Source: Montifringilla adamsi | Taxonomy: Eukaryota > Chordata > Aves > Passeriformes > Passeridae | Direction: 5' to 3' | NCBI GenBank assembly: GCA_017590115.1 | Contig: JAGGNK010003335.1 | Coordinates: forward strand, 13,598,779-13,662,778 | Length of the DNA stretch: 64,000 nucleotides | Program-made: the position numbers and the translations under genes | The notes under the pieces: model-generated | Databases searched by the model: none | Seen by the model: only the letters and a program-made list of their open reading frames with translations | What the model was told of the DNA's origin: nothing | Part shown: piece after piece, positions 31,479 to 43,960 of the stretch | How the letters are laid out: each line of letters opens with the position of its first letter | How positions within the stretch are numbered: position 1 is the stretch's first letter

Positions 31479-32986
31479 AAGGCACAAGAGGGCCCCACCT
31501 TGTCCAAAACTTGTTGAGGCACTGGATAGTCAGTAATTTATAATTTTTAAGCACAATTCTATCACTGGGTGCTTTTTTATTTTTTTTAATAAGGACACTG
31601 CTTGGTTTTGTGCAGACTTTTTATCCTTTGCCTCGTGCCTGATTGACTGCATGTCCATGCTGGGGTCACTCAGCTTCCTGCTCTGCCTCACATCTCCACC
31701 TCAAATTGGCACAGTGTTGCTCATTTCCCACTTCTGGTTTGGAGTGCGACCTTAATGGAAATGTTAATTTACAGCAACTACTTCCCAGGGTATGATTTGG
31801 GGAAAAGCTCTCAAGTTTTCCGTGTGGTTATCAGAGAATGGCTGATGGTAAAAGCCCAGCCCTCCCCTCGACCTGACAAAGGTCTTAACAATGCTTGGTG
31901 AAAGTAAAAGTGCCCTGCAGTCAGTTCATGCCCCAGGGGATTATTTATGGGCAGCTTTCTCCAGAAGCATCATAAACTTTGTGATTAATTACTGGGAGAA
32001 AGCCGCTGTTGGGACAGGATAACACTGAGGTTTCTCTGCCTGCAGCCTTGGGCAGGGCAGCTGCTGCACAAAAGCTGCTTTTGCAAAGCAACAAAGCAAA
32101 ATCTTGGTTTATTTATTTGTCTTGTTGTTCCTAACACCCTGTCGAGGTTGGGAGGCTGGAGGGAAGCTCTTGCAGTGGCCTTTGGGAGTGTTGCATGTGA
32201 GGACTCAGAGTGTGGCACAAGGCACTGAGCAGAGCCCTGGGCAGGTTTTCAGCTGGGGCTGCTGGCACTGGGTGAGCAATTCAGGTGCATCCCTCGTGCT
32301 GTCCTCACTGCCTTGGAGAGCTGTTCACCTGCTGCACTGCTTGGGGGCAGAGGAAGGGTGCTCTGCTCTGGGACTGTCCCTTTCTGCCTCCTGCTTCCTG
32401 TGTGGGCTTAGATGGGTCACTTATTCCTGCTCTGCTTTGCTTTCCCATCTCAAAAATGGAGTAAAGCAGCTTTGTGCACTTAAAGTCAGAGATCAGCCCC
32501 ATTGTTTTAGACAAGGTGTGGATGAAATGAGGTCTCTCTTACCCTGCATCCAACTGGCTGCTTGTGAGTGGCCAGTCCAGAGCAGGGAGCTGAAGTAATG
32601 AGATTTTCTGGGAGGTGATGTGGTGACATCAAGGTGGGATGAGAACCAGGAGCTGGTTATTTTGGAACAGGATGGCTCCTGGCTGTGTCCTCCCCACAGC
32701 CCCCTGTGAGCAGCACAGCAACACAGGGCACTTCATCCTTGCCTTTTTCCTCGAGGAGGAAGAGCAAAGCCTGCAGGAGGGTGCTATGCTGGGTGCAGAT
32801 GTTTCGTGTCTCTCATCCCTCGAGGTCAGCTGGAGTTCTGCCAGCGCCAGTGACGTGTGCTGAGCAGCAGAGGCCAAACCCTCCCTCAGACAGAGCTGTG
32901 GGACTGCTCTGTGCTCTCTGAAGGCTTTTATGGCATCCCAGGGATGCCTCAGGTTTTAGCTTTTATGTTTTTCAGATCCTGTGCTG
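31479..32986. other. Unique intronic block
   Basis: No repeat or exon recognised. 31730-32000 is relatively AT-rich. Confidence 0.45.
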
Positions 32987-33396
32987 CTTTAGTGTGTGGG
33001 TCTGGGTTCACATTATGGGATGGTGAGCTCTCTGCACAGAGCAGGGGACAAAACAATTCCTGCTCCAGCTGAGCACCAAGGACAAATGATCCAAATCTCA
33101 GCCCAGGAGCACAAACCCCGTGGGCTGGAGAGAGAAAAACAAGCAGGATGGGAGTGCAGGGGCTGAGCTGGAATTGGACACTGAACTGCAATGTGCACAT
33201 GGAGCAGAGCTGATCCCAGGGAGAGACCCCGGGAGCGCTCGTGCATTTTGGGACCATTTGGGTTCATCTTGGGTGCAGCCCTGGCTGGGCTCTTGTGCTG
33301 CCCAAGGTGCATCCATGGAGGAGATCTTTTTAATAAATCCCTGCTTTATTCTGGAACTCTGTCTGATCTCTGCTGTAGCTCAGCCTTCCCAAGGCA
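32987..33396 (+). mobile_element. Solo LTR of an endogenous retrovirus
   Basis: Same family as 26436-26820 but in + orientation, about 6.2 kb away. Landmarks: AGCTGGAATTGGACACTGAA, GGGTGCAGCCCTGGCTGGGC, CTTGTGCTGCCCAAGGTGCA, then TTTTTAATAAATCCCTGC with AATAAA at 33332-33337, then about 60 bases ending AAGGCA. No internal retroviral genes are attached. The 5' edge is approximate. Confidence 0.75.
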
Positions 33397-34550
33397 TCCC
33401 CAGCACATCCAGTGCCTGGGGCTGACCTGGTGGCACTGGTGCCACATCACCCAGAGAAGGTGTCCCTGCAGCAGCGCTGTCCCCACGCCAGGCTGGTGTC
33501 TGTGGAAAGCTGCAGATGACTCATTTCCCTCCTGAATTCCTGTCTTTCCTCCCTTTGGGCATCCTGCTGCCAGCACTGCTCTCCCAACTGCCTGCACGCT
33601 GCTCTTTGCTCGCTCTATTTATAGGGAATTTAATAAGATATCAATTAAAGAAATGAAAACAAACCCAGGACGTCTGTCAGCTGAAGAGCTGGAGCGAGGC
33701 AAGGCTGTTGGTAGCAGTTGTTTCAAATCTTGTCAGCCCTTTTTACAGACAATCCCTGCTGTTGTGGGACAGCTGGGCTGGGCTTGTGTGTCCCAGCAGG
33801 TGGTGGCAGCCACCCTGTCCCTCTGCTGGGACCCTGCTGCTGCCAGCTCCTGCCTGCCCTGCTCGTTAAAAGGGGAGGGATGCTAATGAGAGAAGTGGGC
33901 TTGAGGGAGTCCCTCTTTGTGCAGCACACTGTTAATTAGCTCTCCTGATTTACTGCTTTCCTGTTTGGGGGATTTGGTATTTATGATCCTATGGGGAGGA
34001 TGTGAGCTGGCATGGAGAGAGGAGATTTCTGCTCCTTCAGGGCTTTATGATCCTCCTTCCTCTTGAAAATTCCAGCTGTGGGGAGAGACCAGGAAATTGG
34101 AGATTTGTTTCTGACTGAGTGAGTTAGTGTCTGTCTCTGTAAAATCTGTTGCCCTGAGTTTTGCTGCACCCTAAGTATCCTTTTGGCTCGCTGCCTGGCA
34201 CCTCTGCAGTGTCAGCATGGGGAGAGCCTCCTGCTGCAGCCAGAGGCCATCCCAAACATCTGCAGGTCTGTCTGGGATCTCTGCTATGTTCATTTGTTCC
34301 ATGGGCTTGAGAGGGAACAGGGGGAAATCCTCCAGCCAGGGTCCCTCCAGGCCCAGGGCTCCTCTCCTGACCCTGTGGGCTCCAGGGTCCACGTGCTTGT
34401 CCCCAGGGCTGTGCCAGCACTGCCTGAATGCTCCCAGCATCCCTGTGCCCCTTTTCCAAAGCCACCTGGAACAGATTATTTCTCTTTAAAAGCTTGAGCT
34501 GCTTCTGCTCTTTATTCCTATATACTCTGTATTCTGTGTTATTTTTATAA
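33397..34550. other. Unique intronic block
   Basis: No repeat or exon recognised. Confidence 0.45.
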
Positions 34551-34803
34551 GAGTAGTGACAGGACAAGGGGGAATGGCTTTAAACTGTCAGAAAGTGAGT
34601 TTAGATGGGATTTTGGGGAAAAATCCTTCCCTGTGAGGGTGGGAGGCTCTGGCACAGGGTACCCAGAGCAGCTGTGGCTGCCCCTGGGTCCCCTAAGGCC
34701 AGGCTGGAGCCACTTGGGACAGTGGAAGGTGTCCCTGCCCATGGCAGGGGTGGCACTGGATGGGCTTTAAGGTCCCTTCCAACCCAAACTATTCCATGTT
34801 TCT
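34551..34803 (+). mobile_element. CR1 LINE 3' fragment
   Basis: GAGTAGTGACAGGACAAGGG, GGAATGGCTTTAAACTGTCA, GAGCAGCTGTGGCTGCCCCT, GGAAGGTGTCCCTGCCCATG, GGTCCCTTCCAACCCAAACT, with a degraded tail ATTCCATGTTTCTC. One of the best-preserved 3' UTRs here. Confidence 0.93.
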
Positions 34804-37369
34804 CATCCTGGTGATGTTATCCTGGTTCTCTCTGAGGAGATTGTGATGAGCACAGGCAGGACTTTGCCCAGATTAATTCTGAGTCCACTTGTCCCTCCTG
34901 TCACTGTCACCTCTGTCTAGTGCTTTCTGCTCCTGCTGCTTCATCCCCTGCTCCTCCTGTGCCCACCTCTGCTCCAGCTGCCTCTCATTTGTCAGGTGCT
35001 TCCTCTGTCCTCCAACTCACTTCCCCAAAATTGCCACAGGGAGCAAAGCGCCTCCTCCAGCCTTATTGAAACCATGAGGGAAATGTTTCTGCCCAGCTCC
35101 TAGGCTCCATTTGATATTGTCTGATCTACTGAGAGCAAGAGGAAGGAAAATGCTGAGTTGGGGGAATTCAGTAGGAGCTGTTAAAAAAAAAAAGACGTGT
35201 CCAAAAGCACAAGCATGATCTCATGCAACGCAGACATTGTGATCTGGGAACTACAGAGGGCTGAGCCTCTGTGTCTGGGCAAACAAAGGGACAGAAATAG
35301 CAACCCAGAAATGTTAATTCCTTGTCAAAGTGATCCCCACTCCCTGGCCATATGATTTATATGGAGCAGAAACCAGGGCAGCTCTGCTTGGCTCCTTTAT
35401 GTAAGGGAAGAAGGGTGAAAAAAGTGAAAACTCCCGAGTTGGACTCAGCTCTGGGACTTCTGCTGTGGTCTCTGAGTGGCTCCTTCATGCCTGTGTTAGA
35501 AAATCAGCCTTCAAGTCATGCTGTGGCTGAAGTGCCTTTGGGGCCACGGCTGCTTCTAATTCAGGAATTTCACTTGGAGGTTATCAAAGAAGCAATACTT
35601 TGATCCTGCCTTGGCATTTGCACACACAGCAGCATCCTGGGGCTTTGCTCTGGCTCTCCCTCCAGCTGTCTGCCACTGCCATTTCTGTCCAGCAAAACCA
35701 GCCCAAGACCATCCAAGGAGGAGAGCTGTGAAGGAGAATGAGGACAAACATGGTTCACAAAAGCCCCTTGGGGACAGGGAGCTGGAAGGGCAGGAAGTGT
35801 TTCAGAGATTGGTCTTAATTTGGTTTATTTTCTATTTAGGCTGTCCCAATTTATCCCAGTTCCTGTGTGTCCTCTGGTCCACTGCTGTGCAGTAACTACC
35901 TTGGGCTCTGCAATGGGGCCTGGAAAGCCAAGGATGAGGAGCTGTTAAAAATGGGAGGTTAAAAGAACAGGTAGAACTGGCACTGTGCTTGTGTGTCAGC
36001 ATGAGACCCTGCTCCAATGAACCATCTTCTTTTCGTCTTGTCATTTTCTGGGAAATAGTTTTTTCCTCCCTCAGGATCATTTAAAAAAAAAAAAAAAGTA
36101 TTTGGCTGCCTGTGTCTGTGCAGATCAAACATACTTCCATCATTACAGGCCAGTGAGTCACAAGGGCCATAATGACTCTATCTTAAAAATAACCCCAAAG
36201 CCCCTTGCAATTGCTCTGCAGGCTGGGATGAGTTCCTGCATTCCCCAGGGAAAGGCAGAGGCTGAGGAAGAGACCCATGGACAGACGGTCACTGTCATGA
36301 AAAGGCTCTGATGGCTTTTCAGATCTGCTTTTTGTCCTCCCTGCAGCTCGGCTTTCTGCTCTGATGTGAGCTCTGTGAAATGGATGTTTCCTTTCAACCC
36401 TCCTGCACCTCCATTCCTTTTGCCTTTGTCTCCTTTTCTTTCCCCATCTCCTTTTTTTTTGTTTTTGTTTTTTTTTTTTTTTTTTGTTTTGTTTTTTTCA
36501 GGGGTGAGGAGGGGTGGGATTGGTTTAGAAAGATCTCCTCTGTTAATAAATCCTGCTCCAGCCACTAAACATCATTGTGTAAGGAATGATATTCCAAATG
36601 CTCAGCTCTTTCTGAGGCAGAGGAAGAGGAGAAGCTGGGTTATTCCTGAGCATGCTCTTTGCAATGAGTTTTGCATCCAGTTTTGATCCATTGACAGAGG
36701 TGCAAATTTCCAGCTCTGAGTGCTTGGGGAAAGGTGCAGCTCAGTCTTGAGGTGATGCCCTTAAATTCGTGTGACATTGTTCTCTCCCTGTGCAATCTGG
36801 GATAATGCCTCTCCCTCCCTCCTCTTCCCCTAAGAATTGCTCAGTTTTGTAGCTCTTTGAGACACGTGGCACTCTCAGATCTCGAAACAAAAGAGGCTCC
36901 AGTGCAGCAGGAGTTTTTGCAGAGGTGTTTTTCTTGCAGCACATTTCTGTTTATCCCAAGCTGGGCAGGGATGACAGGGGTGCAGCAGGGCTGGGGTGCC
37001 CTGTGCTGTTTAATTTAGGATCAGCTCCCATCAGGGCTGACAGGGTTTTGTCATCAATGAAAAGGGGAGCTGGAACACCCAGCTGTTTTTCCTACCTGCA
37101 ATACCACCTCTCCTGAGACCCAATCCATCATCATATCCATGATTTGTTTGGAGTTGCTGATCCATGGATGTCCAAGTTACAGCTCTGCCTCTTACCTGTA
37201 CGTGAGAGCCAGACCCCTTAATTCCTGAGATAATTCTTCCAAGTCTCATCCTTAGCATTTAGAAATGCAAAATTCATCCACGAAATATGCACTGAAAAGG
37301 AAGAGACCTCACCAAGACAAGTGCAATTTCCCCCTCAACTAAATACTCATTCTGTTTAAAACTAAGCAG
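34804..37369. other. Unique intronic block with homopolymers
   Basis: A15 at 36083-36097 and a T/C-rich run at about 36420-36499. A short TTAATAAATCCTGCTCC at 36542 faintly resembles the LTR polyadenylation region but is too short to call. Confidence 0.45.
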
Positions 37370-37550
37370 AATGGGTTCAAACTGAAAGAAGGGAAATTTA
37401 GCTTGGATATATGGAAGAAATCATTCCCTGTGTGGCTGGGGAGGCCCTGGCCCCTGAGAGAGTAGAAGGTGTCCCTGCCCACAGCAGGGGTTTGACACTA
37501 AGTGATCTTTAAGATCCTTTCCAGCCCATTCCAGTTTATAATTCTATAAA
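37370..37550 (+). mobile_element. CR1 LINE 3' fragment, internally deleted
   Basis: ATGGGTTCAAACTGAAAGAA then ATTCCCTGTGTGGCTGGGGA, GTAGAAGGTGTCCCTGCCCA, AGTGATCTTTAAGATCCTTT, ending ATAATTCTATAAAT. About 70 bases of the usual central part (CCCAGAGCAGCTGTGGCTGC region) are missing, so it carries an internal deletion. Confidence 0.88.
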
Positions 37551-38478
37551 TAATTGCTGAATAAATGTGATTTTTCACCTGGATCTCCATGACAGTGTGT
37601 TTTGTCCAGCTGGGTCATTAGCCAGCAGCACCTTTGGGCAGTTGTGCTTCTCAAAAATAATTCTAAAGCTACAGGAGTTAGGCATTTTCCTAATTTTTTT
37701 TGGTTTTTTGCATGCAAGTGTTAGGCATGTGAGGTCTCAAAACTTTCTCTGAGTGGTTATAAATTATTAGCAACTGCAGCTAATTAATCTCAAGGGTTTC
37801 ATGGTAAGATTGTCTAGCACACATGAGAGAAATGAATACTTTTATTTTACCTGGCCATTTTTTTAGTTTGCTATCTGGATCTGCTTGTTCCTTAGGATGG
37901 GAATTTGGGCAACGTGTGTCCCTTGCAACTGCATTTCTTGCCCAGAATGCTAATGCTGGTAGCTCTTAAAGGCTTTTGCGGAGCACTTGGAAGCTGTGTG
38001 AGATGAAAACCATAAATAAGTTACTAACTAGCCTTGGCATAACTCCCTGAGCAGTGTATCTATTGATATGGAGGTTGGCTACAGATAAAAGTATCCTTCT
38101 GTCCTGATAGTGATATTATTTGGACGAGGTTTTAATCCAAGACTGTGAGGCCAGAGGAGGCTTTTTCAAAGGAGTGTCTTCCCTTGCATCATTCACCAGC
38201 TTTGGCGCTCTTAGAAGTCATTTTATGACAAGGCTTTCGTTTATTTCTTTACCTGGTGGTTAAGTGTTCATAGACACCAGAATATTTCTCTCCAAAGTAT
38301 CTAAATCTTGAAAATAAATGGGATTACAGTAGCTAAACTACTTAAATTAATTTTTTTTAAATTTTTTTTTGGGGGTGGGTGCTACAATTTTAATTAAGTT
38401 TTGTGCTGTGTAGTAGCAGGAGAATCAGAGACAGGCACACTCCCTGCTTGTGGGTTCTCTGCCTCCTTTTTCTACCTC
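37551..38478. other. AT-rich unique block
   Basis: No repeat recognised; AT-rich, few CpG. Candidate for old conserved non-coding sequence but not demonstrated. Confidence 0.4.
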
Positions 38479-38870
38479 TGTCAGGGTTGGGATTGAAGGC
38501 ACTTGAGATGATGGTTTGGACTCAGGTGTTTATTGTTTGTTATCAGTGTTACAGCCTCACAGCAGTGAGTTCTGCAGCCTTTCATTAGCAAGGCAAAAAA
38601 TGGCCAACTGTCTCTTGTTACAAGGTCTTTTAAAGCTAATCTATTCAATTAAGAAATTATACCTAAATTATTTTCCCTTTTAACCCAATAACTGATCACT
38701 CGAAACCCATAACGTGGACTTTTCTGTCCAAAATACCACCCAAACCCATGGAGAAGAAGGAATAAGAAGGTAAAGAAGAAGGACCAGCCTCCACCCTAAA
38801 ACCTCCATCTTGCTTCATATTTATTTCTATATTCTAAAACCCCAAACTCTAAGTTTCCCACCCTGTGACA
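38479..38870 (-). mobile_element. Probable solo LTR, antisense
   Basis: The segment starts TGTCAGGGT and ends ACCCTGTGACA, short inverted termini in TG…CA form. On the minus strand an AATAAA (plus-strand TTTATT at 38529-38534) lies about 50 bases inside the 3' edge, as expected for an R-U5 boundary. The AT-rich unique body has no coding remnants. No convincing target duplication was seen, so the edges could be wrong. It could alternatively be a non-LTR unique segment. Confidence 0.45.
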
Positions 38871-41800
38871 TTACACACTTCTAACCAACCACACACCCAC
38901 AATCCCAGCACTATTAATCAATTTTGGAAGCCTTCTCCACAGCCTCAGGTCAAATGCAGTGTTCTCTTGTGGGTCTGAACCTTTCAGCACAGAAAGTTTA
39001 AAATTCTCAGCATCCAGGGCTCCAACACCTGCTCTGCCTGCCTGTGCTGCCTGTACAGGGATCGTCTCTTTACCTGTGGGTGGTTGGTGCTCTGGAGAGG
39101 GCCCTGCCTCTGAGCCAGCTCTAATGGGTTTCATTCTGCTCCAGCAGCCAGTGGTTCACACTTGGAAAGTGAAAAGCCCTTCTAGAGAAAGCACTCCACG
39201 CTGTTCAGAGCCACAGCCTGCTTCAGAGGCTAATTTAAAACCCATGTTCTGCCTCCAGCTTCAGCATGCTGAGGAGCAGGCAGCACTGACAGGAGCAGCG
39301 GTTTGGAACCCTGATTTGCAGTGTTTTTGTGTTTGTGGCTGTCTGAACAGCCCAAATGCAGCCTCTGTCACAGTGCTTGCAGTTAATTACAGATTGCTGC
39401 AGAATTCTGGCCTGGATTGCTGCCTCAGTCCCACGGGGGAAAGCAGCACAGGAGTGACAGGGTGGGACCGAGGAAATCAGAAAATTAAGAGAGGGTGAAA
39501 AGCCTGGCTGGTGGTTTGTTGGGCAGGTGGATGGAGAGGGAAGGAGGCTTTGCCAGGGGATTAGAGCAGAAAAACACACAGATTTCCCTTTTCCCTTACT
39601 TTGGTGGACCTGCCACACTTCAGCTGTGACATCTCTGTAATTCCTGTTATGGGAATAAGGGCTGGAGAACAGTGGGAGTGGTTGTTGGGGTTTCTAGCAG
39701 AGGTTTTATGGGGTGCTGGAGTGCATCCAGAACAGCAGAGCCACTTCTTCCATCCTGAAGAGTAGCAAAACCTCTGTGACTGCAGCCCAAGCAGCCCAGT
39801 CATTAATTATGATGCTCATTTTGGGGGACATGCAGTTTTTTGCCCACTTGGAGCTGATTTCTGCAGGATGGTCATTTATCAAAGTGCAGGACTTGAGCAG
39901 CAAAGAGCTGCCACTGTCCAGGGCTTTGCTGAGCTGCTGAAATCAGTACCAATCTCTGAGCAAAGCAGCAGCAGCAGGACTTGCTCCCAGACAAGAATAT
40001 GAAGCAGACACTCCCAATGTTTCTGGAACATTGCAGCCACCTCTGGATAAGGTGGTTTTGGGGTTTTTTTTTTTTCCCTTTTTTTTTCCCTTTTGGGATT
40101 TTTTTACATGTGCTTGTTTCTCTCCCTTTTTAGTTTCTTTGCCTTGCTGCTCCTCTGCCTGGTACATATGTCCGTGTTAATTAGAGAAAAAAAAGGAGTT
40201 ATGCTTTTAAGTGTCTTAATTAAGATTTTTCTTAACACCCCCCAACATTTTCTCAGAGTTTTTTTCACCGACATCTAAAACTGTTCTTAAAAGCTGGTGT
40301 CAAAATAATCTTGTGCTTAACAATTGATGTTTAGATATCTTTCCAAACACACAACCCTTGGATAATTTACCTTCCCAGCACTGCTGAGACCTGTAAAGCC
40401 TTGCTGTGAGCAGCAGCGAGTGAGGTGAACTGTCTCAGGTCAGAGGGAACTGGGATTGGATCTGGGATTGGATCCAGTCCCCCTGAGGCTGTCTGAAATC
40501 TGGTTCTTCAGGAATGTTTCTAAGTACAGCTGGGAAGTTGGTTTGTGTTTAAAAAGTAAAAATATTGTTACTCATAGCACAGTCATTGCAGAAATAGCAT
40601 CTATTTGTTCAGTGTTAGGAATAGGAAGTTTCTTAATGGCCTGATGGAAAAGCTGCAGGGAATTCTCCTTGCAGCTGAAATGCTCTGGTGGGTATTGCCA
40701 ACCTCTCATCTGGAGGATCTGTGTTTGTACTGGGAAATGGAATTAAAGCTTCTTCTTCCCAGACAGCTCCAATGAGACTTGAGTCACTTCAGCCCAAGCT
40801 CCTTGGGGTAACTGGGAGAGGTCTTTGCTCTCCCTGGTCCCCAAAGCCACCAAAAGCTCCTCGTTGGCCTCCTGGCCATCACCCTCAACAAAAGGGTGGA
40901 CACTGCCAGTGTGAAATGTTGGGGTCCAGTATCAAATGCTGGGTCCAGTATGAAATTTTGGGAGGAAAAACAGCCTTGGGAGGAAAACCACTGTACTGAA
41001 GAAACCTTCCTTTCCAAGGTTGCTGTGTCACACCTTCTCTAACTCTGAGGAACATCTGCATCTCCCATTCCCTACAAGCTGGCAGAGTGTGGGGATGAAT
41101 TCTCTCCTGTGGTGTGGTTTAAAGCAGATTCATCCCAGAACTGCTCTGTGGCTCACAGGTGGCTCCTCTGCTCCTGCCTGCTGACGTGGCATCCCCTGAG
41201 CAGGGTCAGGGGGCTGATGGTGATTCCCTGATTCTGGCTCTGTGGCGTTTTGGGAACTGGTGAGAGCTGCTTGTAGAAAAAAGGTGTCTCCATTTCCCTG
41301 CTTGTGAAATGGAAATTCTGCTTCTCTAAACCTCACTGTACTCACCAAATGCTTTCAGATAAACAGATGAAAAGTTGCTCAGAGGAGGGGCCTCAGGGAT
41401 GTGAATTAGCCATCAGCAGACCTTCAGCTGGAGTTAATGAGATGGAGAAGGAATAACCCCATGGGTGGGTCAAGCTACACTAACCCTGTACCTGTGTGCA
41501 TAATTGATGATGCTCCTGTGCAGAGATCTACTCAGCAGTGTCCTGCCTCAGGTTCTGCACCCTCAGCCACCTGGCAGAGCTGAAATCAATCCCCCAGTGC
41601 CCATCTGGCAGCCAGGCCCTGCAGCTCTGTCAGGGCTTTGATGCCGTTCCTGCTCCTGGGGTTGGGTTCCAGCCTGGCACCGAGGTGGGAAGGCAGGAGC
41701 ACTCCCTGCTCAGCTCCTGGGAAGGTGCTTCAGTGTCCTAGAGCTGAAACCAGAGCCAGGACCTGCTCCCTGAGTCCAAATTTCTCCTTGGAGAGTGGAT

Positions 41801-43550
41801 TTGTGCTGGGGGATTTCTTGGCTTCTATGACAGCAGCTGAGGAAGGATCTGGGCATGTACGGCACGATGTCGCTGAGGAACGAAGCACAGAGGGGGAAGT
41901 GCAGCACCTTGCAAGGTAGGAATGCCAAATCTGCTCCAAACTTCTGTAATTAGCACATCCAGGTGGCTGGCACGGTTATCTGTTGTTCTGGGATTATGTG
42001 CAATCTCTGCTGGAAGGTACAGAACAGCCAGATAACAAGTACAGAACAGCACTTCCAACCCCTGGCATCTTTTCTTAGGGTAACTGTAAGGCCTTGGTGT
42101 TCTGGACATATTTTAGGGATTTTTTTTTTTTTTTGAGTCTGGAGAGGGAAAAGCTGTGTAAATTCTCCCACTTTTACAGCTTCTTCCATTTGCAGTGGGC
42201 CTGTGTGCTGCTAAAGCAGCTGATGCCTTCTCCTCTGGTAAAAAGTGGGGTAAAGCAGCACTCCCAGAGCACTCAGATGTGCTGCAAGGAGCCAGACAGA
42301 CTGCACAAGTCACTGTTTATGTTCCAGATAGGACAGACTGCACCCAGAGCTGAGTAATGGATCTGAATTAAATCCTCCTGCTGGGCTGATGCACCTCAAG
42401 TGACTGAGCTCGGCTTACACGAGCTGGCAACGTGACTGCTGGTTTGGGTTGCTTTATTTCTAGATTTCCTTTGGAAGTACTATCACTCCTCAGGGCATAA
42501 ACTCCACTTTCTCCCAGTGGCTGGGCTGCTGAGGTTGGAGAATTTGATTTTTGGCTTCTGCAGAAAGCCTGGGCTGCCTCCCCTGCTCGGGGCTCTGGCC
42601 AGGCTGCAAGTTGTGGAAAGGTCTGACTTGAGCAGATGCTTCCTGATCTAAAGCCAGCTCCCTAAGCTGAGTGTGCTTCCTAGGAAATGAGGTGCATTTT
42701 GTCAGGCTGTGGCCTCTGGGCCCAGCTACTTGATCTTCAACTTCTCCAGCACGCTCTGGCAAGAAAATTGCTGATGTTTAGGCCTTGTCTTTATGAGTAG
42801 AGTTTAAACAAACCAAGCCCAGCTTTTCTCTGCAATGTGCCAGTAAATTCATGTTTTATTAGGACCAGGAGAGGTTTCCTGTGGTGCTGGCCAGATCAGA
42901 TGAACAGAAGAGGCCACTCCTGGCCCTTTTCTTTGCTCTGTCATCTCCAGGTTCCCGTTATTTCATTTGTGTTTTGGTGAAGGCTTTTGGAGCCTCTTGG
43001 TAATGAATTGATTGTGATTGGTGTCAGCAATTCTCAGAGCCTTATTGGCTTTCAGGGGATGGATATGGTAAAAAACCTGGAGAGAACGTGGCAGGGCTGT
43101 GGTTTGTTGGTTTGGGGCTCTGAATCTTCATGGTTTATACTGAGTTTTGTGTTGAGACGTAGTAATTGTACAAGAGACAAACAAGCACTGGTCCAGTGCC
43201 TTGTCATGTGCTGTGTAAAAGGAGGTGGATATGTGGTTTCTGAAATTCTCTGCTTTCCAGGCCATTAAAATGTGATTTGTGAAGCAGTCAAACTTTCTTC
43301 CCTGACTGTTCAAAGATCAAGAAAACACATGCCCTTTCTGGAGCTCTTTTGTAGGCTCCTATGTGCAGAAGAGCATAGAACAAATGCCTTTTGAATCTGG
43401 GACAGTAAATTCTGTTAAGAATGCTCAAATTCTGGGAGAAAAATGCTGCATTCCTTAGCTGAGAGCTCCCATCAGCTCCTGAATCACCAGCAAAAATGTC
43501 CTTCAGCTTGTGAAATCCTTGTATCCATCTCCTTGCAGCCTCTCACTGAG
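38871..43550. other. Unique intronic block
   Basis: 4.7 kb without a recognised interspersed repeat. T-rich runs at 40064-40087 and T15 at 42120-42134. A small duplicated phrase (GGGTCCAGTAT) recurs at 40922-40951. No convincing exon. Confidence 0.45.
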
Positions 43551-43960
43551 GGGCTGGAGCGTGTCCAGGGAAGGGAATGGAGCTGGGAAGGGGCTGGAGA
43601 ATTCCTGAGGGAGCTGGAAAGGGGCTCAGCCTGGAGAAAAGGAGGCTCAGGGGGGCCTTGTGGCTCTGCACAGCTCCTGACAGGAGGGGACAGCCATGGG
43701 GGCTACCATGACAAGAGCGAACGGCCTCAGGCTGGGTCAGGGCAGGCTCAGGGTGGGCACAGCAGGAATTTCCCCATGGAAAGGGTGCTCAGGCACTGGA
43801 ACTGCCCAGGGAGGTTTGGAGTGCCCATCCCTGGAGTGTCCCAGGAAGGGCTGGAGGTGGCACTCGGGGCTCTGGGGACAAGGTGGGGATGGGGCACAGC
43901 TTGGACTCGGTGATCTGGAAGGGCTTTTCCCACTTCAGTGATCCTGGGATTCTGTGATTT
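43551..43960 (+). mobile_element. CR1 LINE 3' fragment, extended 5'
   Basis: About 410 bases: GGGCTGGAGCGTGTCCAGGG, GGAGCTGGAAAGGGGCTCAG, CTGGAGAAAAGGAGGCTCAG, AACGGCCTCAGGCTGGGTCA, CTGGAACTGCCCAGGGAGGT, GGACTCGGTGATCTGGAAGG, ending near GGGATTCTGTGATT. Same subgroup as 178, 50813, 61150 and 63204, and the fullest + strand copy. Confidence 0.92.

Noticed and set aside
26436..33396. A single provirus bounded by the two related LTRs
   Set aside because: The LTRs are in opposite orientation and the 6.2 kb between them has no gag, pol or env remnant but contains ordinary CR1 copies.
36536..36570. TTAATAAATCCTGCTCC as a further LTR end
   Set aside because: Only 17 bases resemble the LTR polyadenylation region; no flanking similarity.
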